DNA of 64,000 nucleotides from Tolypothrix bouteillei VB521301 (GTDB taxonomy: Bacteria; Cyanobacteriota; Cyanobacteriia; Cyanobacteriales; Nostocaceae): positions 62,001-126,000 of the forward strand of contig NZ_JHEG04000001.1 in the NCBI RefSeq assembly GCF_000760695.4, read 5' to 3'. Positions 1-9,719 of this stretch are shown one piece after another. The position numbers were made by a program, and so were the translations under genes. The notes under the pieces are model-generated. The model was not told the DNA's origin and did no database searches. It saw only the letters and a program-made list of their open reading frames with translations. The stretch's first letter is position 1. Every line of letters starts with the position of its first letter.

Positions 1-127
1 GCGATCGCCTTCTAAATTCTTAAAAATTTTCTATCACTCAGGCACATTTTTATAATTATTTAGTCTATATACTTGGGAGTCATTTTGGGTGCTCTGCCAT
101 GACGTTACCCTTACCCAAAAATGATTC

Positions 128-3100
128 ATGAATACTACTTATTTAAATGTAACGGTTGATTGGAATGCTGTTGAAGGACAGACCAAAGATGAACATTTTG
201 GAATAAATGTTTATAGGGCTGTTGCAGATGCAGGTAACTCAAAATATCGCAGCAACATGAACTATATGAGTCCGGGAATAATCCGCTTTCATAATGTGGA
301 TTATATGAAAGACTCTAGCAAGGATCATGGCTTAATCGATACTAAAAATAAAACGTGGGACGTTCAAAAAGTTGTCAATACTATTCAAGCTTCCATTGAT
401 ATGTTTGGTGCAGATCAGCCCAAACGCATGTTCAATATTCCTTCATGGCCAAGTTGGATGGACGCCAACAATGATGGTTATTTAGATAGCGATCGCTTTG
501 ACGAATACGCAAAATTATGCGCGGATTTAGTCAAAATTGTTAATAAGGATAATAACTTAGGCGTTCAATATTGGGAAATTACTAACGAGAAAGATATTGA
601 ATACTTTAGTATTTTTCACACTAAAAGTGGTTGGGGTAAGCTGATTGACCCAAATCAACCAGATCGTTTGGACGAATTAATAACTATTTATAACAAAGTT
701 GCTGAAGCAATGAAGGCGGTCGATCCGAGCATTAAAGTCGGTGGACCAAGTATTGCTCGTCCTGACTTAACTCCTTTCTATGAACCCTTCGTCAAAGGAA
801 CAATAGACAATCTAGACTTTTTTACCTATCACTATTACCCTACAGGTAGTGCTTCGACTCCAGACCAAGAAGTCTTTAATGCTACTAATTCTATTGGGAA
901 ATACACAAAAAGTATTGTTGATACGCTCAAAAAGCTCAGCCCCGATCGAGAGATTCCTGCTATATTAGGTGAGTATAACATTAGCTGGACTTGGGAAACT
1001 CACGATCCACGTATGGCTAACAACAAAGGAGCCATTTTTGATGCATTATCAATAATAAAAGCTATAGAAAACGGTGCTTCAGCATCGCTCTCTTGGAATG
1101 AAAAAGACGGTAGCTACGGGAAAACAAGTTATAATGATACGTTACGTCCTGGTGGCGAACTTCTACATTTGTTTAATCAATATTTAGTTGGTAATCGTAT
1201 TGCTACAACCAGCAATAACAGTAATATTGAAACTTTTGCAATAGATCGTCCTGGTTCTCATAAAGCCTATGTATTAATTAACTCTTCAAATAGCTCTCAA
1301 GAAGTTGCTGTTACATTCAATAATTGGAACTCAACATCATCTAATGTCAGCAAACATATTATTTCTGACTCTGGTTATAGTCAAGAATTAACTGCTTGGG
1401 ATACGGTCAATAATAATACTATAGTGCTACCTGCAAACTCTGTTATTCTCTTTGAAGATGACAGTATTGATGTGGATTTACCCCCAACTTCCAATTCCGG
1501 TCCCACACTTCCAAACGATACCCAAGGCAATACTGACAATACTAATGGAGGTTTACCACCAACTTCCAATCCCGACCCTACACCGCCAAACGATACCCAA
1601 GGTAACACTGACAATACTAATGGAGGTTTGCCCCCAACTTCCAATCCCGACCCTACACCGCCAAACGATACCCAAGGTAACACTGACAATACTAATGGAG
1701 GTTTGCCCCCAACTTCCAATCCCGACCCTACACCGCCAAACGATACCCAAGGCAATACTGACAATACTAATGGAGGTTTACCACCAACTTCCAATCCCGA
1801 CCCTACACCGCCAAACGATACCCAAGGTAACACTGACAATACTAATGGAGGTTTGCCCCCAACTTCCAATCCCGACCCTACACCGCCAAACGATACCCAA
1901 GGCAATACTGACAATACTAATGGAGGTTTACCACCGACTTCCAATCCCGGTCCCACACTTCCAAACGATACCCAAGGCAATACTGACAATACTAATGGAG
2001 GTTTGCCCCCAACTTCCAATCCCGATCCCACGCTTCCGAGCGATAGCCAAGGTAACACTGACAATACTAATGGAGGTTTACCACCGACTTCCAATCCCGA
2101 TCCCACGCTTCCGAGCGATAGCCAAGGTAACACTGACAATACTAATGGAGGTTTACCACCGACATCCGAACCCGACCCCACGCTTCCGAGCGATAGCCAA
2201 GGCAATACTGACAATACTAATGGAGGTTTACCACCGACTTCCGAACCCGACCCCACACTTCCGAGCGATAGCCAAGGCAATACTGACAATACTAATGGAG
2301 GTTTGCCCCCAACTTCCAATCCCGACCCCACACTTCCGAGCGATACCCAAGGCAATACTGACAATACTAATGGAGGTTTACCACCAACTTCCAATCCCGA
2401 CCCTACACTTCCAAGCGATACCCAAGGCAATACTGACAATACTAATGGAGGTTTACCACCAACTTCCAATCCCGACCCCACAATTCCAAATAACTCACCA
2501 GGAAATGGTGATACGTTAAATCATGTTTCACCGGATATTTCCCCTCAGATAAACTCTGGTAGTCCTATATCTAGCCCTGAAAATATAAGTACTGGGGGCA
2601 GTTATACTTCAACAACTTTCCAACAGTCTTCTTCAGGCAATCTCAGTGATTACAACCAGCCTACTCGCTTTGATAATATTGAGTTTTCATCAAACACTAA
2701 AGACTCCAGCACTAATATTGCTTCTGTATTATTAAACGGTGGCAAGAACATCACTCAGAGTATTAAGTCAGCGCTCGATACCCCGCGTAACACTTCAGGA
2801 AGCCATGTCACTGATAAAACCACAATCGTCGATCCAGAGATTATAAATGTGTTAAATCCTTCAAAAGACTCTCAAGCGCCATTGCTTGACCTGCGTCAGA
2901 TTGACCTTAATAAAGATGGTCAGATTGATAACAAAGTCTTTGTCAATTTCTATGACGTTAAGAGTCATGCAGCTTACAATAATAGTGTAGGATTCTACAA
3001 AATTGCTAATATAGATGGAGCAGTTTTTGACTCTTTAACAGGCAAATTAATTCCTCCAGGCGAAAAAGGTTACGTTCAAGTAGCGCTTCAACAACGGGTG

Positions 3101-3400
3101 GAGGTAGAGCTAAATCGAAATACAGGTCAACTCATCTCTCAACTCGAGGGTGGAGCTTTATATGCTCCTTACCTAATTGCAAATGGTACGGCGCAAGAGT
3201 ACCTCAACAGCATATCTAGCAATAAAACGAGCAATTCCTCTCTCCAAGCATTCTTTAGCTACGGAACGGGAAACCCCGATAAGATCGAGCACGTCAAGTC
3301 ACTTGGCAAGAATCAATTGGCATTTGAGGATACCCTCGGTGGGGGAGATAAAGACTTTAATGATTTGATGTTCAAAGTGAAAGTTCAAAGCAGCCAATGA
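128..3400 (+). CDS. GH39-like glycoside hydrolase with long Pro/Asn/Thr repeat linker and DUF4114-like C-terminus
   Basis: Protein of 1090 aa. Residues 1-440 look like a clan GH-A (GH39-type) beta-glycosidase barrel: an Asn-Glu pair in WEITNE puts the likely acid/base at E154, and GEYN puts the likely nucleophile at E282. Residues 451-775 are thirteen 25-residue repeats with a degenerate fourteenth. From about 890 to the end comes a Ca-binding-type region (DLNKDGQID) and a terminus (GGGDKDFNDL) typical of DUF4114. A second EF-hand-like loop is DANNDGYLD near residue 112. There is no Sec signal peptide; DUF4114 proteins in cyanobacteria are often exported, so type I secretion is possible (inference). 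The substrate is unknown, probably a beta-linked polysaccharide. The start is the first ATG of the frame and has no clear ribosome binding site. The gene stands alone. Confidence 0.8.
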   Translation: MNTTYLNVTVDWNAVEGQTKDEHFGINVYRAVADAGNSKYRSNMNYMSPGIIRFHNVDYMKDSSKDHGLIDTKNKTWDVQKVVNTIQASIDMFGADQPKRMFNIPSWPSWMDANNDGYLDSDRFDEYAKLCADLVKIVNKDNNLGVQYWEITNEKDIEYFSIFHTKSGWGKLIDPNQPDRLDELITIYNKVAEAMKAVDPSIKVGGPSIARPDLTPFYEPFVKGTIDNLDFFTYHYYPTGSASTPDQEVFNATNSIGKYTKSIVDTLKKLSPDREIPAILGEYNISWTWETHDPRMANNKGAIFDALSIIKAIENGASASLSWNEKDGSYGKTSYNDTLRPGGELLHLFNQYLVGNRIATTSNNSNIETFAIDRPGSHKAYVLINSSNSSQEVAVTFNNWNSTSSNVSKHIISDSGYSQELTAWDTVNNNTIVLPANSVILFEDDSIDVDLPPTSNSGPTLPNDTQGNTDNTNGGLPPTSNPDPTPPNDTQGNTDNTNGGLPPTSNPDPTPPNDTQGNTDNTNGGLPPTSNPDPTPPNDTQGNTDNTNGGLPPTSNPDPTPPNDTQGNTDNTNGGLPPTSNPDPTPPNDTQGNTDNTNGGLPPTSNPGPTLPNDTQGNTDNTNGGLPPTSNPDPTLPSDSQGNTDNTNGGLPPTSNPDPTLPSDSQGNTDNTNGGLPPTSEPDPTLPSDSQGNTDNTNGGLPPTSEPDPTLPSDSQGNTDNTNGGLPPTSNPDPTLPSDTQGNTDNTNGGLPPTSNPDPTLPSDTQGNTDNTNGGLPPTSNPDPTIPNNSPGNGDTLNHVSPDISPQINSGSPISSPENISTGGSYTSTTFQQSSSGNLSDYNQPTRFDNIEFSSNTKDSSTNIASVLLNGGKNITQSIKSALDTPRNTSGSHVTDKTTIVDPEIINVLNPSKDSQAPLLDLRQIDLNKDGQIDNKVFVNFYDVKSHAAYNNSVGFYKIANIDGAVFDSLTGKLIPPGEKGYVQVALQQRVEVELNRNTGQLISQLEGGALYAPYLIANGTAQEYLNSISSNKTSNSSLQAFFSYGTGNPDKIEHVKSLGKNQLAFEDTLGGGDKDFNDLMFKVKVQSSQ
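1478..2520 (+). repeat. 75-bp coding tandem repeat, 13 full units plus one degenerate
   Basis: Each unit encodes 25 residues starting LPPTS and ending TDNTNGG. Full units run from 1478 to 2452; the partial unit begins at 2453. Units fall in blocks by their middle residues: PPNDT in units 2-6, LPSDS in units 8-11 and LPSDT in units 12-13. This suggests block duplication inside the array. The unit length is a multiple of three and lacks stops, so other frames and the reverse strand are also open here. Confidence 0.95.
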
Positions 3401-3494
3401 AAATCTTGTGCTGCTTTGAAGATAGTGAATGAACATTCTTCTCTCACCCAAAGGCTCACTTGTCTTTATAGAATATGAAATCCCGGTTCAATAA

Positions 3495-4529
3495 CTAACT
3501 TTTTTGTGATAAATCCATGAGATTTGATAGTTTGTAAACTATACGAGCACCAACATTACCATCCCACTCTGCATCACCTACTTCGCAGAGATCGAAACCA
3601 ATAATTTTTCTACCGCTATGAACTAATTCACGGAACAGAAAAAAAGCTTGCTCTAATTCCAGCCCTCCAGGAACGGGAGTTCCCGTACTCGAACAGAGTT
3701 TGGGATCGAGACCATCAACATCAAAGCTAATGTAGACTTGTTCGGGCAAATGACTGATGATTTCCCGGCACATTTCAATCCAAGTTGTGCCAGAGTACAG
3801 TTTTTGTTTGATAATTGGGTCGTAATAGGCAACAATTCTACCGTTCGAGCGGTCGATGGTTTGCACTTCATCATGGCTGATATCGCGCAAAGCAACCTGC
3901 ACTAACTTGGAAATTTGCGGGATTTTCATGGCATTAAACATGATGGATGCATGAGAAAACTCAAATCCTTCATACGCATCGCGTAAATCTGCATGGGCAT
4001 CAATGTGTAAAATGCCAAAGTTGGGATAGGCAGTTGCCAATGCTTGATAATATCCTAATGGCACACTGTGATCCCCGCCGATCGCAGCAACTCGTTTGCC
4101 ATTATCTATTGCTTCTTTGGTCTTTTCAAACAACCATTGATTGACTTGTTGGCAAGCTTGATTTATTTCTGTCAGGACTGGTGTTAAATCTGGTGTTGCT
4201 GTCAGGGGTTTGCCTTGCTCTAGACGTTGGATAATTTCTGCTGCGCGATCGCGATAATACGCGTTTTTCTCAAGAATATCTTGGGGAATTTCCACCATAA
4301 ATATTCCCTGTTTCCATCCATCAGGATTATCGATATCGAACAAATCCAGTTGCGTTGAGGCATCAAGAACGCGCTGCGGTCCGTTAGCAGTACCTGCACC
4401 ATAGGAAACGGTCACTTCCCACGGTACGCCAAAGACTATTAGTTTCGCTGACTCGTAATCAAATGGTAACCCTAGGAGGTTACCATTTATTTGACCTACG
4501 CCACTGGGGTTGTAATCTTGGAGTTGCAT
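3495..4529 (-). CDS. speB: Agmatinase/arginase-family ureohydrolase
   Basis: 344 aa, the usual length for the family. Metal-binding motifs are complete: GGDHS with H154, DAHAD with D177, H179 and D181, and SFDVDGLDP with D270 and D272. Family members hydrolyse guanidino compounds (agmatine to putrescine and urea, or arginine) with a dinuclear Mn centre. Agmatinase is the best guess for a cyanobacterial member of this size. Some cyanobacterial relatives (Synechocystis Sll1077 type) are nickel-dependent guanidine hydrolases, and the sequence alone does not exclude that. Monocistronic, convergent with the glycosidase gene upstream in the window. Confidence 0.85.
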   Translation of the reverse strand: MQLQDYNPSGVGQINGNLLGLPFDYESAKLIVFGVPWEVTVSYGAGTANGPQRVLDASTQLDLFDIDNPDGWKQGIFMVEIPQDILEKNAYYRDRAAEIIQRLEQGKPLTATPDLTPVLTEINQACQQVNQWLFEKTKEAIDNGKRVAAIGGDHSVPLGYYQALATAYPNFGILHIDAHADLRDAYEGFEFSHASIMFNAMKIPQISKLVQVALRDISHDEVQTIDRSNGRIVAYYDPIIKQKLYSGTTWIEMCREIISHLPEQVYISFDVDGLDPKLCSSTGTPVPGGLELEQAFFLFRELVHSGRKIIGFDLCEVGDAEWDGNVGARIVYKLSNLMDLSQKS

Positions 4530-4611
4530 TGTCCTATGGAATTAGGTAGACAAAACACCGCTTGGTGAGTACTAAAATATAGTAGCGCAGCTCGTATTTT
4601 AGAGGCTTGTT

Positions 4612-5469
4612 TTAGAGGCTTGCCACTCCAAAAGTATTGCATTGGGCGGGATCTCCTGTCTGAATACCTTGCTTAAACCAACGCGCTCTCTGAGCCGAAG
4701 TGCCGTGTGTGAAGGATTCTGGGGTGACATATCCTCTCGCTTGGCTTTGCAAGCGATCGTCTCCAAGACTGCTAGCTGCATTGAGTGCTTCTTCAATATC
4801 ACCTGTTTCTAAAACCTGGCGCGATCGCTGGGCGTGATGTGCCCAAATACCAGCAAAACAGTCTGCTTGTAACTCCTGGCGAACGGAAAGTTGATTGGCT
4901 TGTTCTTGAGGAACTTGACTTTGTGCTGCACGAACTTTGTCAGAAATACCCATAAGAGTCTGAACGTGGTGTCCAACCTCGTGAGCAATAACATATGCTT
5001 GAGCAAAATCTCCAGGAGCTTGGTATCTATTCTTTAAATCTCTATAAAAGCTTAAATCAATATAAAGTTTTTGATCCGCAGGACAATAAAAAGGACCTAC
5101 TGCCGATCGCGCATAGCCACAAGCAGACCGAATAGCATCAGAGTAAAGCACTAACTTTGGCTCTACATAAGTTCGTCCCATTTGCCGAAACAGGCTATTC
5201 CAGGTATCCTCAGTATCTGCTAGGACAACTGAAACAAAATCAGTCAAGCGATCGTCGCTTGTTGCAGAACGTTCTGTTTGAGTAGACTCTGAGTTAGGGC
5301 TGCTTGGTGCTTGTGTTTGGTCCCAAATAACGCTGGGATCGCCACCTAATAACGCTACAATTAATGACAAAACAATTGCCCCAATACCACCCCCGACAAC
5401 AGGTGCGGAAATCCGACTTCCACGCCTATCTTCAACATTGGTACTTCTACGACCAAATTCCCACCGCAT
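4612..5469 (-). CDS. ypfJ: YpfJ-family neutral zinc metallopeptidase
   Basis: 285 aa. The N-terminus is basic (MRWEFGRRS...), followed by one hydrophobic segment at about 24-44, suggesting a membrane anchor with the domain outside. The zinc motif HEVGHH has ligands H163 and H167 with catalytic E164. A later QELQADCFAGIWAHHA stretch, about residues 197-212, is typical of the family (PF04228) and probably gives the third ligand. Conserved paired cysteines occur in SACGYA and FYCPADQ. The function of the family is unknown apart from predicted proteolysis. Monocistronic. Confidence 0.88.
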   Translation of the reverse strand: MRWEFGRRSTNVEDRRGSRISAPVVGGGIGAIVLSLIVALLGGDPSVIWDQTQAPSSPNSESTQTERSATSDDRLTDFVSVVLADTEDTWNSLFRQMGRTYVEPKLVLYSDAIRSACGYARSAVGPFYCPADQKLYIDLSFYRDLKNRYQAPGDFAQAYVIAHEVGHHVQTLMGISDKVRAAQSQVPQEQANQLSVRQELQADCFAGIWAHHAQRSRQVLETGDIEEALNAASSLGDDRLQSQARGYVTPESFTHGTSAQRARWFKQGIQTGDPAQCNTFGVASL

Positions 5470-5646
5470 AGCCTAGAGTCTCCCAATAATTTATATATAG
5501 TAGAAGTGCGATTTGGCGATCGCATTTTCTAAACTTTTACAAATGCACCAAAAATATAAGTAATTTTATTCATATAAGGCATCTGTCACAGGGGTTGCGA
5601 TCGTTTGCTCGGACATCATACTTCGGGAAGGCTTGCTGTCCATCCC

Positions 5647-6588
5647 TCATCTTGCAGTTCTCATCGCATCTAAAAACTTTAGTTGCTGGTAAAGACAATC
5701 TATTTTAGGGAGATTGGTACCAGCCGCTTGTACCATCCGCAATGGATTTCCAAAAATGGCTTCTACTTCCATAGGACGGCGTTCATCATAATCTATTTTC
5801 ATACTGGTTAAGTATGGTGTCATCTTGGCTGTATTGTGGAGCATTTTTTGAATGAAAGTGTCAGGAATCGTGCGTCCTAAAGCTTTTGCGCCCGTCGCCA
5901 CCTCATACATAAGTTCCTCAACTAACTTGCTGGAGTCAGGAGACGCCATTAATTCTGCTGTTGTTGCGTTCAGAATCACAGAAAGTCCGTTATATGGAAT
6001 ATTCCATACTAGTTTTTTCCAACGAGCCAAAAGTAAATCTTCATCTAATTCAACAGGAATGCCAGCATTTTCAAAATCTTTTCCTATTTGTCGCAGGCGT
6101 TCTGTGATACCACCTGGATGATAGTTTTGTGTATATTCACAAAGTATGATGTTTTTGTAGCTGAGGTGACGGATGTATCCGGGCGCAATTTTATTTGCAG
6201 TCAAAAAGCATATCCCACCTATGACTTTATCACTACCAACAATTTGAGCAACTTCTGCTTCTATGCCAAACCCATTCTGTAAAACCAGCACTATCCCAGT
6301 ATCCTTGACTGCAAAAGGTAATATTTGTGGTAGTAAATGATTTTGCGTCGTTTTCAGTGAAATCACGACGACATCGCAGGCTGGGATCTTTTGAACATCA
6401 GAATACGCCTTGACACGAGGTAATGTAAAGTCGCCATCCACTGACTTTATAACTAAGCCATGTTGCCTGACGTGTTCGCAATCGCTTTTGAGCAAAAAGT
6501 GGACATTTAACCCAGATTGTTGCAGTTTGGCTCCATAGAAGCCACCCAATGCACCAGTTCCAACGATCGCGTAGGTAAACTCACACAT
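5647..6588 (-). CDS. panE: 2-dehydropantoate 2-reductase-like protein (PanE/ApbA family)
   Basis: 313 aa. The N-terminal NADP-binding Rossmann fold starts with VGTGALGG (G10, G12, G15). The catalytic lysine and asparagine of the family fit K192 and N196 in WKKLVWN. Known members reduce ketopantoate to pantoate in pantothenate synthesis. Many cyanobacteria have several paralogues, so the true substrate may be another 2-oxoacid. No operon partner is visible. Confidence 0.8.
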   Translation of the reverse strand: MCEFTYAIVGTGALGGFYGAKLQQSGLNVHFLLKSDCEHVRQHGLVIKSVDGDFTLPRVKAYSDVQKIPACDVVVISLKTTQNHLLPQILPFAVKDTGIVLVLQNGFGIEAEVAQIVGSDKVIGGICFLTANKIAPGYIRHLSYKNIILCEYTQNYHPGGITERLRQIGKDFENAGIPVELDEDLLLARWKKLVWNIPYNGLSVILNATTAELMASPDSSKLVEELMYEVATGAKALGRTIPDTFIQKMLHNTAKMTPYLTSMKIDYDERRPMEVEAIFGNPLRMVQAAGTNLPKIDCLYQQLKFLDAMRTAR

Positions 6589-6872
6589 GATATCACATAC
6601 AATATAAGTAGATGACTTTTTAAGGCTTAATAATAAAAATATTTAATATATTTAACTTATGTTAACTTAATCGTTATTTTGTTAATTAAGCACGCTAGCG
6701 AGCACTTCCTTATTTTATAAATATGTTAAACATTCTATATCTAGTACAGGCAGGCAAAAAGAACTATGCAGTTGAAAAAGCACTTGGGAGTTTAGGAAAT
6801 TAAGCTCTGTTGCCCTCTATTCTCAGCATGGGTGCCTTTCTGGTCTAGGTTAACATTCATCCCAGAACATTA
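6589..6872. other. AT-rich intergenic region between divergent genes
   Basis: It separates the divergent PanE-like and small membrane protein genes and should hold both promoters. I see AT-rich sequence but no motif strong enough to place a promoter. Confidence 0.4.
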
Positions 6873-7199
6873 ATGCTTGATTTAAACAGCTTAGCTGAGC
6901 TTTCCCGTACCAATTGTGTCAGTCTTTGTGCCTTTCTAGTACCAGCTAACCTAGTTGCCACAATCGTTACAATGCTTCTCACTGCGTTCGATCGCCCAAC
7001 ACATCAAATATGGCGATCTGCAGGAGTTGCCACTCTTCTCGCTTTAATCATGGTATTGCACGTATACACCTGGTTTGCAGTTGGCATAGTCATGGCTCCC
7101 ACTTATATTTTGTTACTGCTAGCACTCTCTTGTTTGCTAACCAATATAGGGGCTCTCCTCTTTCAGAGACACTTCGCTACAGTAACCGATAACCAGTGA
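6873..7199 (+). CDS. Small integral membrane protein of unknown function
   Basis: 108 aa with two or three hydrophobic helices: about 18-40, 50-72 and 74-97. A charged loop (FDRPTHQIWRSAG) lies between the first two. I do not recognise a family. Codon use and the hydrophobic pattern are consistent with a real gene. It converges on the RNA-binding protein gene, whose terminator lies just downstream. Confidence 0.55.
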   Translation: MLDLNSLAELSRTNCVSLCAFLVPANLVATIVTMLLTAFDRPTHQIWRSAGVATLLALIMVLHVYTWFAVGIVMAPTYILLLLALSCLLTNIGALLFQRHFATVTDNQ

Positions 7200-7231
7200 A
7201 TAATGACTGGTGAGTAAGAATAAAATCTATC

Positions 7232-7256
7232 AAAAAAGGCAGGCTTTGTGCCTGCC
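7232..7256 (-). terminator. Rho-independent terminator of the RRM gene
   Basis: On the minus strand, GGCAGGC, a 5-nt loop and GCCTGCC are followed by six T residues. It sits 38 bp past the stop of the RRM gene. Confidence 0.88.
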
Positions 7257-7293
7257 CACGACTTTACAGTTATTTGATTCTTGTTCTCAAGCT

Positions 7294-7611
7294 TTAGTAG
7301 CGTCTGGAATAACCACCACTGTTATTTCCACGTCTACCGCCACCACCACCGTATGAAGAACCTCTGTCTTCACGTGGCTTAGCTTTGTTAACTTTTAGAT
7401 TCCGACCCATCCATTCAGCCCCATCAAGCGATTCAATAGCTGTTGTTTCTTCTGCATCTGTTCCCATATCTACAAAGGCAAAGCCTCTCACTCGACCTGT
7501 TTCCCGATCTACGGGTAATTGGACTCTTTTTACGGTTCCATACTCTGAAAAAACGTGTCTGATATCGTTCTCTTGAACTTCATACGATAAATTACCGACG
7601 TAAATTGACAT
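7294..7611 (-). CDS. rbp: RRM-type RNA-binding protein with Gly-rich tail
   Basis: 105 aa. One RNA recognition motif with RNP2 (IYVGNL, residues 3-8) and RNP1 (RGFAFVDM, residues 42-49). A short Gly/Arg-rich tail (about 80-105) ends in YSRRY. This is the layout of cyanobacterial Rbp proteins, several of which are cold-induced and bind mRNA. The 326 bp upstream are AT-rich without a convincing gene, which would allow the long 5' leader known for some rbp genes (inference). A strong terminator follows. Confidence 0.93.
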   Translation of the reverse strand: MSIYVGNLSYEVQENDIRHVFSEYGTVKRVQLPVDRETGRVRGFAFVDMGTDAEETTAIESLDGAEWMGRNLKVNKAKPREDRGSSYGGGGGRRGNNSGGYSRRY

Positions 7612-7937
7612 AAAACATCTCCTGAATCAATTGGCGATGAGAGTTAGATTCGGAGATTACGCTTGTAAGTACCATGAGACAAACTGCAAAACCGAATATA
7701 AATCCTGTGAATTAAGGATAACACAAGTTGCTGGGCTGATTGTCATCGTTTTAAAAAATTGTAAAAATTGCTTAAAGTTAATAAAGTATCAAGGAGAAAA
7801 GTGTCTGTTCAAGAAATCTGTAGGCTTCCAAGAAAGGATGTTCCGCCCAAATTTTCTTTAGTGGTAGATAAAGTTGTCTCACTTATCTTTAAATGAAGAA
7901 GACAACTTGAATTCTTGCATCCTTGATCTCCGATACT
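7612..7937. other. Intergenic region upstream of rbp, possible long leader
   Basis: 326 bp with no supported gene. A 76-codon plus-strand frame at 7631 is Cys/Lys-rich, unlike any family I know, and is most likely chance. The region may hold the rbp promoter and 5' untranslated leader. Confidence 0.35.
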
Positions 7938-8546
7938 TTATCCTTTTTTGTTCCAGTATTTAACGATCGCTTGCTCGCTATCGAGCCAAAGCGCTACCTG
8001 AATTAGAGTGTCGATAAGTAACTTTTGCACGAGGCGTGGCGGACCAACAAGGATAGTGTCAGCTTTCCTTAATAACAAAGCTAGGTGCAAGGGATTGCTA
8101 GGCATTCCCTCACGATTGGTTTTGCCATCAATTGCCAAACCATACAACCCTCTGATAAATTGCTCAAACTGTCCTGCAGGGGTATTTTCACTTGTATAGG
8201 TCACCCATTCTTCTGAAGCATTGCGAAAACTGTGTTGCACTCGAGGAGGAACATACACGCTCTCTCCGGCTTGTAGTGTAAGGCGTTTACCTCTCCCTCC
8301 AACCTCCATTTCCAGACATCCTTGCAATACGGTAAAGGTTTCACCCATCTTGGTGTGATAGTGCAACGGGCTACCTTTTGCACCGGGGGGTAGGTCAAAG
8401 CGCACTTTAAAGTATTCTCCTTCCCCCGTGGGGTTTGAATGCAAAACAGTCATGCGATCGCCCGTAACTGAATTCACAATGGTTTCTGGTTGTTGAGTTG
8501 CAATTAACTGAGTAGGTTGGCTTTGAACATTTGTCAATTCCATCAT
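7938..8546 (-). CDS. Cupin-domain protein
   Basis: About 202 aa. Cupin motif 1 is HYH...E, with metal ligands H63, H65 and E70 numbered from the GTG at 8549. Motif 2 is PPRVQHSF with H106. I prefer the ATG at 8544-8546: AAGGAG lies 8 bases upstream, at 8555-8560. The extra ATG and GTG next to it remain possible. The C-terminal 80 residues extend past the cupin barrel. The reaction is unknown; cupins include dioxygenases, isomerases and sensors. It is divergent from an AraC regulator, which may control it. Confidence 0.85.
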   Translation of the reverse strand: MMELTNVQSQPTQLIATQQPETIVNSVTGDRMTVLHSNPTGEGEYFKVRFDLPPGAKGSPLHYHTKMGETFTVLQGCLEMEVGGRGKRLTLQAGESVYVPPRVQHSFRNASEEWVTYTSENTPAGQFEQFIRGLYGLAIDGKTNREGMPSNPLHLALLLRKADTILVGPPRLVQKLLIDTLIQVALWLDSEQAIVKYWNKKG

Positions 8547-8688
8547 CACAAAAACTCCTTTGGGTTAAAATTGTGTCTGAACCTTTGTATTACCGGATGC
8601 ATTGCTGCTTGGCTATAGTTCAAGAATAGGGGTTCTGCCTTATTGTGAATTGACATATCCTGCCAAGAAGTTAACCGATCGCGACAAG

Positions 8689-9708
8689 ATGAAAGAAGCC
8701 ACTTTCTCTGTTTACCTTACCCGCAGCATTATGCAATATGCAGTTGCAAAATACGGAGTCGATGCAGATAGTTTGTGTGCGGCTGCGGGAATCGAAACTA
8801 TCCTGCTGAACCAACCGGATGAGAGAATTCCCGGTACACTTCACAGTGCGGTGTGGCGGGAAGCAATTCAGCGTACAGGGGATGAAAATCTGGGCTTACA
8901 CCTCGGAGAAGTTTTTAATTTGGCAGCGTTTGGCATTCTCGGCTATGTTATGGTGAACTGTCAAACACTTGAGCAAGTCTTGGAAAAGCTGTCTCGATAT
9001 ACCCATTTGTTTAGCCAAGGTGTGTATATTCACTTCACTGTATCTGAGGGTTTGGTGTTTTGCGACTGCGATATTGCGGGCGACTTAAAAAACTACTTGT
9101 TAACAGAACCCCGACAAGCCATTGAAAGTACTTTTTCATCTTTGCTGACAGCAACAAGAGTTTTGACAGGAAAGCAACTTCACCTTCACGCTGTTTGGTT
9201 TGGGTATCCACGCCCCGTGAATACTTCCGAACACGATCGCATCTTTCAGACGAATGTACATTTCTCAATGCCTACAAACCGTTTGATCTTTGATGCCAAT
9301 TGCTTGGATTGGTCTATTTTATCAGCTAACTCGAACCTTTTATCGATCTTTGAGCAGCATGCAGAGGCAATGCTCAATACAATAGTGCGAGAGGATAAAT
9401 ATACTCGACAAGTGGTACAAGCGATCGCGCAACAACTTAAAGGGGAGCTACCATCAATTCAAGCGATCGCTCAATCTCTCGCCATGAGTGTCCGCCAATT
9501 GCAGCGAGAATTGCAAACTGAAGGGAAATCTTACCAACAAATTCTTGACGAAACCCGTAAAGAGTTGGCTTTGCGACATTTAAAGAATCCAGAAACTCCG
9601 ATTTACGATATAGCCTTTTTGTTAGGGTTTTCGGAACCGAGCGCTTTTAACCGAGCATTTAAGAGATGGACGGGGCAAACTCCAAGGAGTTACCGTCAGT
9701 CACTGTAG
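8689..9708 (+). CDS. AraC-family transcriptional regulator with PF12625-type sensor domain
   Basis: 339 aa from the ATG at 8689. The N-terminal 200 residues match the 'arabinose-binding' domain of PF12625 (ENLGLHLGE, FGILGYVMVNCQTL). The C-terminal 100 residues hold the two AraC helix-turn-helices (PSIQAIAQSLAMSVRQLQRE and AFLLGFSEPSAFNRAFKRW). The open frame reaches back to 8602, but that start would leave only 55 bp to the divergent cupin gene. The added residues do not look like the family, so I choose 8689. Regulation of the adjacent cupin gene is inferred from the divergent arrangement. Confidence 0.85.
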   Translation: MKEATFSVYLTRSIMQYAVAKYGVDADSLCAAAGIETILLNQPDERIPGTLHSAVWREAIQRTGDENLGLHLGEVFNLAAFGILGYVMVNCQTLEQVLEKLSRYTHLFSQGVYIHFTVSEGLVFCDCDIAGDLKNYLLTEPRQAIESTFSSLLTATRVLTGKQLHLHAVWFGYPRPVNTSEHDRIFQTNVHFSMPTNRLIFDANCLDWSILSANSNLLSIFEQHAEAMLNTIVREDKYTRQVVQAIAQQLKGELPSIQAIAQSLAMSVRQLQRELQTEGKSYQQILDETRKELALRHLKNPETPIYDIAFLLGFSEPSAFNRAFKRWTGQTPRSYRQSL

Positions 9709-9719
9709 CAAAACACACC

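Noticed and set aside
1381..2481. Antisense 366-codon frame, a 355-codon plus-strand frame and CRISPR-like periodicity over the glycosidase repeats
   Set aside because: They arise because the 75-bp unit is a multiple of three without stops in other frames. Units are contiguous and in frame with a real protein, with no unique spacers.
3495..4529. Guanidine hydrolase (GdmH) as the firm name for the ureohydrolase
   Set aside because: The metal motifs are shared by the whole family, and nothing in the sequence that I can read separates the two activities. No guanidine riboswitch is visible upstream.
7631..7861. 76-codon frame upstream of rbp
   Set aside because: Odd Cys/Lys-rich composition, no ribosome binding site, and it lies in the probable rbp leader.
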